IMG/VR virus record: IMGVR_UViG_3300042569_001606
Coordinates: 1 to 52,775 of that record
Direction: 5' to 3' (one strand)
DNA: 52,775 nt
DNA from: a virus
Position numbers and translations under genes: made by a program. A model generated the notes under the pieces. It made no database searches. It saw only the letters and a list, made by a program, of their open reading frames with translations, and was not told the DNA's origin. Below are positions 24,028 through 32,520 of this stretch, piece by piece. Position 1 is the first letter of the stretch; every line of letters starts with the position of its first letter.

Positions 24028-25470
24028 ATGCACCGCCGCACCGTCCCCCCGACCCGCAACGCCTCGGCCCCGGCTTCCCGGTCGGGCATCAGCCCCACCG
24101 CCCTCGCTGACGCCACCCAGCGCGTGCTCGAACAGCGCGCCGCCGCCCGCCGTGGCGCCCCGGCTGTCCACACCTCGGACCGCTCGCAGCGCTACACCCA
24201 GCGCGACTACGACCTGATGGCCCTCGACAACGGCGCCCACCGTGAGGGTATGGAGCGCCGCGCCCGGACCAACGAAGAGGTCCGCCGCGATCGCATCGAC
24301 AGCCGCGACGGCACCGTGCGCGACGAAGATGGCCGCGCTGTCCGCAACACCGGCGCCTTCCGCAAGCGCCAGTTCACCGAGATGCGCGGCCAGCGCACCC
24401 GTGGCGCGGCCTCCGGCGTGCCGACCCTCGGCAACGACAGCCCCGTGGGCCTCCGGATCTCCGGGTTCCTGGCCTACATGGCGATGGCCCAGGGCGACCC
24501 GCAGAAGGCGTACCGCATCGCCAAGGAGCACGGCGCCGACCCCGTCGTGATCCGTACCCTCGGTGAGTCGACGATCTCGGCGGGTGGCGCCACGATCCCC
24601 GAGGTCATGGTGGAGGACTACATCGAGCTGCTGTACGCCTCGACGGTCTACCTCCAGGGCAACCCGATGCGTCTCGATGCCCCCGGTGGCAACCTGACCC
24701 TCCCGAAGATCGCGACCGGCGCGATGGGCGGCTGGATCGGCGAGAACGCGAACGTGCCGAAGTCGGCCCCGACCTTTGGTCAGGTCAAGGTCGATCTGAA
24801 GTACCTCGGCGTGCTCGTGCCGATCGCCAACCGCCTCATCCGCCACAGCCCGATGGCCGTGGAAACCCTTGTGCGCGATGACCTCGTGGCGAACGCCTCG
24901 GTGCTCATCGACACGGCTGCGATCCGGGGCACCGGCTCGGTCCACCAGCCCAAGGGCCTGCGCCAGATGGCGGCTGCGGCCAACGTCTTCGCTCAGACCG
25001 GCACCAGCGTCGCGGCCATCACGACCGACACGGCCAAGATGCAGCGCCTGCTTGAAGACGCGAAGATGAAGTTCGTGCGCCCGTACTGGATGATGGCGCC
25101 GCGCACCCGCTGGGGCCTGATGGCTGCCCGCGACGGCAACAACAACCTCGTGTGGGCCGACGAGATGAGCCGTGGCGAGTTCCAGGGCAAGCCTTTCGGC
25201 GTCACCCAGAGCATCCCCACCAACCTCGGCGGCGGCAGCGACTCCGAGCTGTATCTGGTCGACATGATCCACCAGATCTTCGCCGAAGGTGTGGGCGACG
25301 ACGGCCTGCGCGTCGAGGCTCGTGACGGTGTCGCCTACCACGACGGATCGCAGGTCGTGGCGGCGTTCTCGCAGGACCAGACCGTTGTTCGCCTCATCCA
25401 GTCGGCGGACATCGTCAGCCGCCAGGACGGCAACGAGATCAGCGTGCTGACCGGCGTCACGATCGCCTGA
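24028..25470 (+). CDS. Major capsid protein, HK97 fold
   Basis: 480 residues. The first ~140 form a charged, helical delta-like domain expected to be removed by the upstream protease. The rest shows HK97 capsid features: GGATIPEVMVEDYIELLYASTVYLQGNPM, WIGENANVPKSAPTFGQVKVDLKYLGVLVPIANRL, GTGSVHQPKGL, and the C-terminal P-domain and A-domain strands (FSQDQTVVRLIQSADIV). Translation start has AAGGAG. A very stable hairpin lies just after the stop. Gene context is fully consistent. Confidence 0.93.
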   Translation: MHRRTVPPTRNASAPASRSGISPTALADATQRVLEQRAAARRGAPAVHTSDRSQRYTQRDYDLMALDNGAHREGMERRARTNEEVRRDRIDSRDGTVRDEDGRAVRNTGAFRKRQFTEMRGQRTRGAASGVPTLGNDSPVGLRISGFLAYMAMAQGDPQKAYRIAKEHGADPVVIRTLGESTISAGGATIPEVMVEDYIELLYASTVYLQGNPMRLDAPGGNLTLPKIATGAMGGWIGENANVPKSAPTFGQVKVDLKYLGVLVPIANRLIRHSPMAVETLVRDDLVANASVLIDTAAIRGTGSVHQPKGLRQMAAAANVFAQTGTSVAAITTDTAKMQRLLEDAKMKFVRPYWMMAPRTRWGLMAARDGNNNLVWADEMSRGEFQGKPFGVTQSIPTNLGGGSDSELYLVDMIHQIFAEGVGDDGLRVEARDGVAYHDGSQVVAAFSQDQTVVRLIQSADIVSRQDGNEISVLTGVTIA

Positions 25471-25477
25471 GCAACCG

Positions 25478-25509
25478 GGGCAGGGTGGGGCTTCGGCCTC
25501 GCCCTGCCC
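25478..25509 (+). terminator. UUCG-capped hairpin after the capsid gene
   Basis: A 14-bp stem (25478-25491 with 25496-25509, two or so G-U pairs) capped by TTCG, starting seven bases after the capsid stop. It is followed by a pyrimidine-rich stretch rather than a pure T-run, so it may be a partial terminator or a 3' mRNA stabiliser that keeps capsid mRNA abundant. Confidence 0.7.
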
Positions 25510-25561
25510 TTCGCCTTTCCCTTCACCCTCGCCTTCACCTTCCGCTCTCAGGAGCCCGCAC

Positions 25562-25981
25562 ATGTCCCACGCATCGCGCAACAACATCGGCGCCTACGTC
25601 GCCACTCGTCAGGGCACTCCCAACCTCTCGCAGGCCGCAGGCAGCCGGAACGGTGCAGCCATCGACCGCTCCAGCTTCTTGTCGCTCGTGCTGATTGACG
25701 CGGTCGGCGCTGCCACCGGCACCCCGTCGACGCAGACGCACGACCTCAAGCTCCAAGAGTCCGATGACGGCAGCACCGGCTGGACCGACGTCAGCGGCGC
25801 GGCCCTTCCCCAGAAGACCACGGCCACCGCCGAGGTCCGCCGCCTCGACGTCAACCTTGCCGGCGTCAAGCGCTTCATCCGCACCGTCGAAACCAACGCG
25901 TTCACGGGCGGCACCAGCCCTGCGTTCCCGTCGGCGTCGATCGTCGTGCTCGGTGGTGCTGACGACCTGCCCGCCGTCTGA
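25562..25981 (+). CDS. Head decoration-like structural protein
   Basis: 139 residues from ATG 25562 with CAGGAG upstream. Beta-rich (FLSLVLIDAVGA, DLKLQESDDGSTGWTDVSG, AEVRRLDVNLAGVKRFIRTVE). Its position between the capsid and the connector genes, flanked by two strong hairpins, suggests an abundant head decoration or stabilisation protein. The family is not certain. Confidence 0.62.
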   Translation: MSHASRNNIGAYVATRQGTPNLSQAAGSRNGAAIDRSSFLSLVLIDAVGAATGTPSTQTHDLKLQESDDGSTGWTDVSGAALPQKTTATAEVRRLDVNLAGVKRFIRTVETNAFTGGTSPAFPSASIVVLGGADDLPAV

Positions 25982-26006
25982 GCCAGGCTGACCCTTGAGG
26001 TTCGAG

Positions 26007-26042
26007 AAAGGGCGCGCACGTCATTCCGACGGCGCGCCCTTT
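26007..26042 (+). terminator. Hairpin terminator after the decoration-like gene
   Basis: AAAGGGCGCGC (26007-26017) pairs perfectly with GCGCGCCCTTT (26032-26042). CCTGTT follows. Probably a partial rightward terminator. TTACGGT just downstream (26047-26053) resembles the -10 box of element P1 and could restart transcription. Confidence 0.7.
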
Positions 26043-26070
26043 CCTGTTACGGTGGCCAAAGGAGATCCCA

Positions 26071-26469
26071 ATGGCCAAAAAAAAGACCGATTCCGATGTG
26101 CTCGACCCCACCGACACCCCCGTGGTCGACGGTGCCGCCGCCGCTGCTGAGCCCTCCGCCTTCGCTCGTGTCGTGACCGCGATCGCCGAGGTCGTGCGCC
26201 CGTCCAACGTCGTCGACTTCGTTGACCACACCGGCAGCGCACGCCGCGCCAAGGTCAACAGCGGCGGCTACGTCGAGATGTTCGCCGCCGCCCAGCTCGA
26301 CGGCGTGCAGAATGGGGAGCGCTTCGGCGAACGCCCTGCCCTTGCCTTCCGCCTCGTCGCCGAGGGCAAAGCCCGCTTGGCTGACGAAACGGCCTTTGCG
26401 GCGGAGGACATCACCAGTGTGCGAGAAGATGGCGGTGACGACGCGTCCACGGACCTCGCCACCGCTTGA
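26071..26469 (+). CDS. Hypothetical structural-region protein
   Basis: 132 residues, ATG after AAGGAG. Low-complexity, Ala/Asp-rich N-terminus, then a small beta-containing domain (VDFVDHTGSARRAKVNSGGYVEMFAAAQLDG). Acidic C-terminus. Situated between head and connector genes; possibly a minor head protein. Confidence 0.62.
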   Translation: MAKKKTDSDVLDPTDTPVVDGAAAAAEPSAFARVVTAIAEVVRPSNVVDFVDHTGSARRAKVNSGGYVEMFAAAQLDGVQNGERFGERPALAFRLVAEGKARLADETAFAAEDITSVREDGGDDASTDLATA

Positions 26470-26587
26470 CCTCGACGAGAGAGAGGCGCTGGCGCAAGAC
26501 CTCTACGACATCGGTGCCGCCGCCAACCTCGCCCTCGCCCGTGTGATGGCCAGCAACCCGGCCAACTGGCCCAACGACGACGAGTAA
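26429..26587 (+). CDS. Small hypothetical protein
   Basis: 52 residues from ATG 26429 (MAVTTRPRTSPPLDLDEREALAQDL); GTG 26417 with GGAGG upstream is the alternative start. Overlaps the preceding gene by 41 bases in another frame and ends three bases before the connector gene. Helical, function unknown. Confidence 0.45.
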   Translation: MAVTTRPRTSPPLDLDEREALAQDLYDIGAAANLALARVMASNPANWPNDDE

Positions 26588-26590
26588 ACG

Positions 26591-27259
26591 ATGCCCCTGC
26601 CTGAGTCTGCCCTGACGACCCTCGCCAAGTTGAAAGCTCAGCTCAGGATCACCGACTCGTCGGCGGATGCCCTGCTGGAGGACGCGATCACCGGCGCGTC
26701 GCAAATGGTCGCGGACTTCATCGGTCGGCGCATCCACTTCCAGAGCATCACGGCGGAGAAGGCCACCGGCAGCGGCACCCCCGAGCTGTCGCTGTCGGTT
26801 TGGCCCGTGCTCGCTGTGACGCTGATTGAGGCGACCGACGGCGCCGTGATCGTGCCGACCTACTCCTGCGACGGTGAAGACGCAGCAGCGGGCATTGTGC
26901 GCTCTTTGGTGGGGTGCTGGCAGTGGAGCCCCGGACTCATCGGCGAAGGCATCGGCGGCGATCCCGTTGTCGGTCACGACGTCCCCAACTACCTCGTGAC
27001 CTACTCCGGTGGCTGGCTCACGCCCAACCAATCCGCCGTCGTCGGTGCCACCCCGCTGCCGGCGTCCATCGAGCTGGCTGCCCTGCTGCTCGCCACGAAC
27101 CTGTATGCGGCCTTCGGCACCGATGTCGCCGTGGCCAGCGAGTCGCTGATGTCCTACAGCGTCTCCTACGGGAACCCCGACAGCCTGTATGGGGCCAGCG
27201 GCCTCCCGAAGCGCATCGAGGCGATGCTGTCCCCCTACCGCGCCCTGAGCCAGTGCTGA
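26591..27259 (+). CDS. Head-tail connector (HK97 gp6-like adaptor)
   Basis: 222 residues. The N-terminal helical pattern LAKLKAQLRITDSSADALLEDAITGASQMVADFIGR is typical of gp6-like adaptor proteins that form a ring beneath the portal. The rest is a larger inserted beta region, longer than a minimal gp6 of about 100 residues. Position after the capsid supports it. Confidence 0.8.
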   Translation: MPLPESALTTLAKLKAQLRITDSSADALLEDAITGASQMVADFIGRRIHFQSITAEKATGSGTPELSLSVWPVLAVTLIEATDGAVIVPTYSCDGEDAAAGIVRSLVGCWQWSPGLIGEGIGGDPVVGHDVPNYLVTYSGGWLTPNQSAVVGATPLPASIELAALLLATNLYAAFGTDVAVASESLMSYSVSYGNPDSLYGASGLPKRIEAMLSPYRALSQC

Positions 27260-27266
27260 GGCCAAC

Positions 27267-27608
27267 ATGCTGATCACCCCGTGGCTCATTCACACCGTCA
27301 CCCGCGCACGACGAACCGGGATCAGCTCGAAGGGCGATCCCACCTACGGCACCCAGGAGACGATCCGGGCTCGTGTCGAGTTCGTGCAGCGCATGACCCG
27401 CAGCGCCGAGGGCAAAGAGGTGATCAGCAACTGCGAGATGGCGTTGCTGGATCGGCCCCTTTACGACGACGTGTTTTGGTTGCCGTCGATCGCGGGCTCG
27501 GTCGCTGACGACACGTCGAGCCAAAGCGCAGGCCGCACGCCGGTCCAAATCAAGGGCGCCACCAACAAGCTCGGCACCCAACAGCTCTGGATCGTCAGCT
27601 TCGGCTGA
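27267..27608 (+). CDS. Head-tail joining / stopper-like protein
   Basis: 113 residues, beta-rich (IHTVTRARRTGISSKGDPTYGTQETIRARVEF), with size and position typical of SPP1 gp16/HK97 gp7-type head completion proteins that plug the connector. No sequence signature is decisive. Confidence 0.7.
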   Translation: MLITPWLIHTVTRARRTGISSKGDPTYGTQETIRARVEFVQRMTRSAEGKEVISNCEMALLDRPLYDDVFWLPSIAGSVADDTSSQSAGRTPVQIKGATNKLGTQQLWIVSFG

Positions 27609-27621
27609 TACGCTGGGCGGC

Positions 27622-28173
27622 ATGTTCTACATGCCGATGGCCGTCGTTGTCCGTTCCGTCGACCAGACCACGGCGGACCTCAAGAAGCAGATGGAGCTCT
27701 ACCAGAACGCCTTCGTGGGCGCGGTGTATCTCCTTGGCACCGAGGTGGTCACACGCGCGATGCGCAAGACCCCCGTCGACACCGGATACCTGCGAGCGTC
27801 GCGGTACGTGCTCAAGCCCAGCCACGTCGCAGCGGGTTCCCCCTTCGAGGTCGTGGTGGGCTTCTCCGCCCCATATGCGATCTTCGTTCACGAGCGCGAT
27901 CGCAACTACACCGTCGGTGAGTGGAAGTTCCTCAGCAAAGCGTTTGCCGAGGTCACGAGCGGCGCCGACGCCTTCTTGGCGAAGATGACGGAGAAGCTGG
28001 CGCTGGCCGGAATGGACATCGGCGGCATCCCCGAGGTTCACCCCACCGGCCCGCTCGTGGGGCCCCAGATTCACCCGCGCCTGCGGGCTCGACGTCGCAA
28101 GCTCGACGCCCAGGCCAAGCAAGACAAGCGGCGTGGCCTTGCCCGCACACCCTCCCCCCGCAAAAGGAAGTGA
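27622..28173 (+). CDS. HK97 gp10-like tail-neck protein
   Basis: 183 residues. TEVVTRAMRKTPVDTGYLRASRY and FSAPYAIFVHER are the hallmark of the HK97 gp10 family, which acts at the head-tail interface. The C-terminus is strongly basic (RRRKLDAQAKQDKRRGLARTPSPRKRK). No Shine-Dalgarno precedes ATG 27622; instead TACGCT lies seven bases upstream, almost the same sequence as before the endolysin gene. ATG 27634 is a later option. Confidence 0.85.
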   Translation: MFYMPMAVVVRSVDQTTADLKKQMELYQNAFVGAVYLLGTEVVTRAMRKTPVDTGYLRASRYVLKPSHVAAGSPFEVVVGFSAPYAIFVHERDRNYTVGEWKFLSKAFAEVTSGADAFLAKMTEKLALAGMDIGGIPEVHPTGPLVGPQIHPRLRARRRKLDAQAKQDKRRGLARTPSPRKRK

Positions 28174-28176
28174 TCG

Positions 28177-28620
28177 ATGGCCAGCTCTCTCCCCGACGTC
28201 GCCGAAGACCTGTTGTTGCTCGCCTCGGTGAAACCCGCACTGGCGTCCCTCGTGATCGTCAGCGGCAGCCGCAACGCCTACAGCGGGCCTGAGCGCCCAT
28301 CCAAGGGCAGCGGTATCCCGCTGGAGTCGACGTTCTGGGAGGTCGCAGGCGGTCGCGCCGACCTGCACAACGATGGTCGCCTGCGCGTCGTCGAGGTCCA
28401 ATGCCTCGTGCGCGGCAAGCGGCAGGACTACGACACCTCCCGGCTCAAGGCCACCGCGATCCTCGACAACCTCGACCTGAACGGCCCCTTCACGGGCGCT
28501 TCTTCAGGGCGGCAGTACATCGACGTCGTCGCGGTCAACGCCACGCCGATCCCGCTTGGCCCCGGCGAGAGTGACGCGGAATACTTCGCCATCAACTTCA
28601 ACGTCACGCTGGAAGGCTGA
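28177..28620 (+). CDS. Tail terminator-like protein
   Basis: 147 residues starting three bases after the previous stop. Beta-rich with the layout of tail terminator proteins (LLLASVKPALASLVIVSG, GRLRVVEVQCLVRGK, DYDTSRLKATAILDNLD, AEYFAINFNVTLEG). These cap the tail tube. Position before the tube gene supports it. Confidence 0.72.
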   Translation: MASSLPDVAEDLLLLASVKPALASLVIVSGSRNAYSGPERPSKGSGIPLESTFWEVAGGRADLHNDGRLRVVEVQCLVRGKRQDYDTSRLKATAILDNLDLNGPFTGASSGRQYIDVVAVNATPIPLGPGESDAEYFAINFNVTLEG

Positions 28621-28623
28621 ACC

Positions 28624-28947
28624 ATGCCGCTCCCATTCGACCGTCGCCCGCTCTCGGTGCAGCTCGCCTTGATGGCCCTCACGCGCACGATCCACGAGAT
28701 CGAAGCTGGCCAACTCGACGTCACGCACATCGAATACGACGACGTGGATCGCGTCGTGCTCGTCTTGCACTGTGCGCTCCCTGACCCCGAGGCCACCGTG
28801 CAAGCCGCCCAGGTCGCAAAAGGCGTGACGTGCGCGGCCTGCGGTTCTTCCGAGGTGCGGGACGCTGGCGGTCTGGACCGGCTCTGCATCCGGTGCAACC
28901 ATTGCTGGAGTCTCGAAGCACCGGGCGCTGCCCGCCATCAGGAGTGA
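28624..28947 (+). CDS. Hypothetical zinc-ribbon protein in the tail operon
   Basis: 107 residues. Helical N-terminus; C-terminal CAACGSSEVRDAGGLDRLCIRCNHCW forms a CxxC/CxxC zinc ribbon. Not a usual tail component. Starts three bases after the tail terminator-like gene, so co-translated. Function unknown. Confidence 0.7.
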   Translation: MPLPFDRRPLSVQLALMALTRTIHEIEAGQLDVTHIEYDDVDRVVLVLHCALPDPEATVQAAQVAKGVTCAACGSSEVRDAGGLDRLCIRCNHCWSLEAPGAARHQE

Positions 28948-28950
28948 TCC

Positions 28951-29397
28951 ATGCCTACAGCCGGCCCATTCGCCGCCCGCGTTGCCGAGGTTGCCGTGAG
29001 CAACGCGGCGTCGACCGATTTCACCTCAGCCACCTACGTCGACGTTGAGCGCGTCAACAGCCCGACGTTCAGCGGCAGCCAGGACACCGCCGAAACGTCG
29101 AGCAACGACAGCGGCGGCAACAAGGAGTTCGTCACGACGTGGAAGTCGGCCACGCTCTCTTTCGAGATGATCGCCGACGAGACTGCCACCGGCCAAGAGC
29201 ACCTGTGGACCGCGTTCACGAACGCCGAAACCCGCGCCTTCCGTTGCCGCCCAAAGGGCAACGCGACGACGGAGAAACAGATCCGGTTCCTCGGTCAGAT
29301 CACGTCGATCGAAGAGACGCTGGACAAGGGTGACGTCGGCAAATACCGCGTCACCGTCCAGCGCACGGGCACGCAGACCCGCGACAACCAGCCCTGA
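28951..29397 (+). CDS. Major tail (tube) protein
   Basis: 148 residues, beta-rich: DFTSATYVDVERVNSPTFSGSQDTAETSSNDSGG, EFVTTWKSATLSFEMIADE, FRCRPKGNATTEKQIRFLGQITSIEETLDKGDVGKYRVTVQRTG. This is the pattern of siphophage tail tube proteins (TP901-1/phi13 type). A strong terminator follows, as expected for an abundant product, and the tail chaperones come next. Confidence 0.85.
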   Translation: MPTAGPFAARVAEVAVSNAASTDFTSATYVDVERVNSPTFSGSQDTAETSSNDSGGNKEFVTTWKSATLSFEMIADETATGQEHLWTAFTNAETRAFRCRPKGNATTEKQIRFLGQITSIEETLDKGDVGKYRVTVQRTGTQTRDNQP

Positions 29398-29420
29398 CCT
29401 CGACAGCGGCTTTGTTCCTC

Positions 29421-29453
29421 AACAGGCGCCCAACACGGCGCCTGTTTTCTTTT
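29421..29453 (+). terminator. Rho-independent terminator after the tail tube gene
   Basis: AACAGGCGCC (29421-29430) pairs perfectly with GGCGCCTGTT (29437-29446), followed by TTCTTTT. Probably leaky, reducing downstream tail gene expression relative to the tube. Confidence 0.87.
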
Positions 29454-29494
29454 GTGCCGCCACACGTCACGCTGCGCCGACACAGGAGGACCAC

Positions 29495-29911
29495 ATGGCT
29501 ACCGATCCGCTCAAGTCCCGCGCCATCCACATCGGCGGGCAGACCCGCAACATCAAGATGACGATGACGGCGCTGCGCGTTCTGCAGAAGCGCTACAACG
29601 GCGCCCCGGTTCGCGACATCGTGCGCAACCCCGACATCGACCAGATCTGCGAGATGGCCGCTGCGGGCCTGCTTCACGAGGATCGCACCATCAGCGCCGA
29701 CACCGTCGCGAAGTGGCTCGACAACGAGCCGCAGATGATGCCGAAGCTGGCCGCGATCGTCGTCGAGTGCATCGGTGACGCCTACTCCCGAATGAGCCCA
29801 CCCAAGGCCAAATCGGGGGAAGGCGACGCCCCGGTGAGCACGCCGGGGCTCGACGAGACGACGATGGCGGTGGACGCGATGACGACGGCGGATGGCCTGA
29901 CTTCGGGCTGA
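29495..29911 (+). CDS. Tail assembly chaperone, G-type
   Basis: 138 residues from ATG 29495 (CAGGAGG upstream). Helical (IKMTMTALRVLQKRYNGAPVRDI, ISADTVAKWLDNEPQMMPKLAAIVVECI), the size and place of lambda G-like chaperones between the tube and tape measure genes. The next frame (-1) stays open across its 3' end into the T-type gene, so a G-T fusion by ribosomal frameshifting is likely. Confidence 0.8.
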   Translation: MATDPLKSRAIHIGGQTRNIKMTMTALRVLQKRYNGAPVRDIVRNPDIDQICEMAAAGLLHEDRTISADTVAKWLDNEPQMMPKLAAIVVECIGDAYSRMSPPKAKSGEGDAPVSTPGLDETTMAVDAMTTADGLTSG

Positions 29912-29952
29912 TCCTTCGCCTCTGCGGTCGCTATCAGATCTCGACCAGCGAG

Positions 29953-30270
29953 ATGTGGGAGATGACGCCGTCAGAGTTTGTCGAGGTGTTGACGGGTGCG
30001 CGTGAAGCAGAGCGCGTGCACCGCTTGGGGTATGCGTCGATCGTGAGCGTCGTGCTCTCCTTCGGCGGCACGCAGATGAGCCCCGAGGCGCTGATTGGTG
30101 AAGAGGTCGAATATGGCCCCAACCCCTTCAACCCCGGCGATGATGAGCACCTTGACGCCGAAGGCCGACAGGCACGCCGAGCCCGGATGCTCGAAGCCTT
30201 GAGGGAATCCGCAAAGCGGGCACACGATGAGTGGATGCCGCAGGGGGTGACCCTCGACGGCGACGACTGA
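29953..30270 (+). CDS. Tail assembly chaperone, T-type (probably made by -1 frameshift)
   Basis: 105 residues if started at ATG 29953 (MWEMTPSEFVEVLTGAREAERVHR). The same frame is open upstream through at least 29821 and includes GLILRLCGRYQISTSE just before the ATG, exactly the motif expected in T domains (a compact helix leading to the M.P.EF segment). That region would be translated only by a -1 shift from the G gene. No canonical slippery heptamer is seen; GGGGGAA at 29815-29821 is the best candidate. Confidence 0.7.
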   Translation: MWEMTPSEFVEVLTGAREAERVHRLGYASIVSVVLSFGGTQMSPEALIGEEVEYGPNPFNPGDDEHLDAEGRQARRARMLEALRESAKRAHDEWMPQGVTLDGDD

Positions 30271-30282
30271 ACGGAGCGAGCG

Positions 30283-32514
30283 ATGACCCAGGTAGGCAGC
30301 GGCGTTGAGATTCCCATCAAGGGCGACACGTCGCAGGTCCGCAAGGCCGTCGACGACGTCATCGGCAGCTTCGACAAGCTCGTTTCGAGGGCCAACCAGC
30401 TCGAAGCAGCGTTGGCCGATGACGCGGTCACCTCGAAGTTGACCGCCGAGGGCTTGCAGCACCTCCAGAAGGAGGCTGCTGCGGCCCGCGCCAAGGTCGA
30501 CGCCCTGACGCAAAGCACCGAGCAGATGGTGCACGTCAAGAGCCGTGCGCGTGAGGTGGCCGGCCAGCTCGATGAGCGGTTTGGCAAGCTCCAAGTCTCC
30601 ATCGGCGGCATGTCTGCGGCTCTCGGTGGGGCCAGCGGTCGCTTTGGCGACCTCATCGGCGGCGCCGCTGACCTCGCCATGACCTTCGCCGCTGGCGGGC
30701 CTCTGATGGCTGGTCTGGCCGCTCTCGGTGCTGGAGTCGCCTACGCCATCGGCGAGATCTCGAAGGCGCAGGAGGCAGCGGCTACGGCCGCAAAAGAGAG
30801 CGCCGCCCAGATGGACAAGCTCAAGGCGAAGGCAGAAGCCGCCGCCGATGCCCTTGCCGCAGCCAAAGAGGGCGTGAGCGTCGAAACCATCCAAGACCGT
30901 CGGACCATGGGCGGCGCGACTGCGCAGCTTGGAACAGCGGCTGAGGCCGTTGGGAGCGCCTTCCGATCGGGGGGTGGTGGCTCTGACCTCGGTTTCGGCA
31001 AAGCGCTGGCCGATCCGAGCCGCGATCTTGAAGACGCCTACAAGCGAGCGGCCAAAGCTGCCGATGAACTCATCGACCCGGCCCGCAAGGCGAAGGTGCA
31101 GGCGGCGCTTGAGGACTACCGCAAGAGCCTCGACCAGCTCACGATCATCCAGCGCACGCAGGCCGACCAAGAACAAAAGAAGCTGGTCGACGAGCTGCGA
31201 GCGTGGGGCGAAGGCGTCGCCGACGCAGCCAAGAACACGAAGGCGCTCAGTGCTGCGGCTGCCGTCGCCACGGAGTCGTTCGACGCGTTGGCCGAAGTGC
31301 GCAACATGTTCGCCAGCGTGAAGGCTGCCGGCACGAAGTCGCCGCTGTCCTTCGCCAACCCGGAGATCTCCCAGGATGCGGCGCTGGACACCGTCGGCCT
31401 CGGTTCCCCGGCCATCGAGATCTCAACGCAGTTTTCCGAAGTGCTCGACGCGACCGCTGAGGAGATGGCTTCGTGGGGCGAAGTGCTCGACGAGACAGCG
31501 GGCGAGTTCACCGACCTGATGTCTCCCGTGGAGCGCTTCGGTGAAAGCCTGAGTGAACTCGGCAAGAGCCTCGGTGACGTCGTCGGCTCCCAAAGCACGA
31601 TCGACAACGTCGTCAGCGGCGCAGCAGGGCAAGGTGGTTTCGACTCGGTCGGCACCGACTTGGGCGCCGCGATCGGTGGGTTCCTTGGCCCGGTCGGCTC
31701 CGCCATCGGCGCCCTGCTGGGAACCCTGCTCGGCAACGTGATGGACGAACTGGTTGAGATCCTCGGTGTCGTCACGCCGCTGATGGATGGCCTGGCGATC
31801 GCGGTCGCGGCCCTCTCGCCGATCTTCATCGTGCTCAAGGTGCTGATGGCCGAGGTGGGCCAGCTCTTTGTCGCGCTGGCTCCGCTTCTGCTCGTGCTCG
31901 CAAAGCCGATCGCCGCTCTCGTGCTCGTCGTCGTTCGCGTGATTCAGGTGCTGCTGCCGTTCGTGAACATGATCCTGATCGCAGTCGCGGGCCTCTTGGG
32001 GTTCCTCGACTTCATCACCTACGGCGTCAGCCTGCTGGACACCTATTTCTTTCAGCCGCTGATCGAAGGTGTCCGATGGCTCTACAATGGGCTTGTTGGC
32101 TTCTACAACATGATCATCGACATCATTCGGAAGGTGCCGGGGCTCGGGAAGTTCGGCGCCAAGGCATCGCTGATGGAAGAGGCTGTTGCGCCGGTGATCG
32201 ATGAGTTCGCGTCATCGACCGACGAACTGGCGAACATCATGGGCGAAAACACCGACGCCACCGAGGACAACACCCAAGTCACCGGCGACATCAACCAAGA
32301 GCTGACCAACCTCCCCAGCGGCTACAAGATCGCTGGTGCGGAGTACAACGCAGCGGACGGTGTGCGGATGCAGCCGATGATCAACATCGTCGTCGAGAAA
32401 TGGTTTGGCTCCAGCACACCGTCGGAGGACATCAAAGACCTCCACAAGAAGGCCAAGTTTGGGACCAAGGGCACGTTCAATGGTCGCCGATTTGCGAGCG
32501 ACGAGAAGGGCTGA
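30283..32514 (+). CDS. Tape measure protein
   Basis: 743 residues. Long helical N-terminal two-thirds with many Ala/Lys/Glu coiled-coil segments; hydrophobic, Gly/Leu/Val-rich segments at about 105-155 and a cluster at about 450-600 (including LVLAKPIAALVLVVVRVIQVLLPFVNM-type stretches), as in proteins that span the tail lumen and insert into the host membrane. From the usual ~1.5 A per residue, the tail would be about 110 nm. Lies directly after the tail chaperones. Confidence 0.9.
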   Translation: MTQVGSGVEIPIKGDTSQVRKAVDDVIGSFDKLVSRANQLEAALADDAVTSKLTAEGLQHLQKEAAAARAKVDALTQSTEQMVHVKSRAREVAGQLDERFGKLQVSIGGMSAALGGASGRFGDLIGGAADLAMTFAAGGPLMAGLAALGAGVAYAIGEISKAQEAAATAAKESAAQMDKLKAKAEAAADALAAAKEGVSVETIQDRRTMGGATAQLGTAAEAVGSAFRSGGGGSDLGFGKALADPSRDLEDAYKRAAKAADELIDPARKAKVQAALEDYRKSLDQLTIIQRTQADQEQKKLVDELRAWGEGVADAAKNTKALSAAAAVATESFDALAEVRNMFASVKAAGTKSPLSFANPEISQDAALDTVGLGSPAIEISTQFSEVLDATAEEMASWGEVLDETAGEFTDLMSPVERFGESLSELGKSLGDVVGSQSTIDNVVSGAAGQGGFDSVGTDLGAAIGGFLGPVGSAIGALLGTLLGNVMDELVEILGVVTPLMDGLAIAVAALSPIFIVLKVLMAEVGQLFVALAPLLLVLAKPIAALVLVVVRVIQVLLPFVNMILIAVAGLLGFLDFITYGVSLLDTYFFQPLIEGVRWLYNGLVGFYNMIIDIIRKVPGLGKFGAKASLMEEAVAPVIDEFASSTDELANIMGENTDATEDNTQVTGDINQELTNLPSGYKIAGAEYNAADGVRMQPMINIVVEKWFGSSTPSEDIKDLHKKAKFGTKGTFNGRRFASDEKG

Positions 32515-32520
32515 GCGCAC

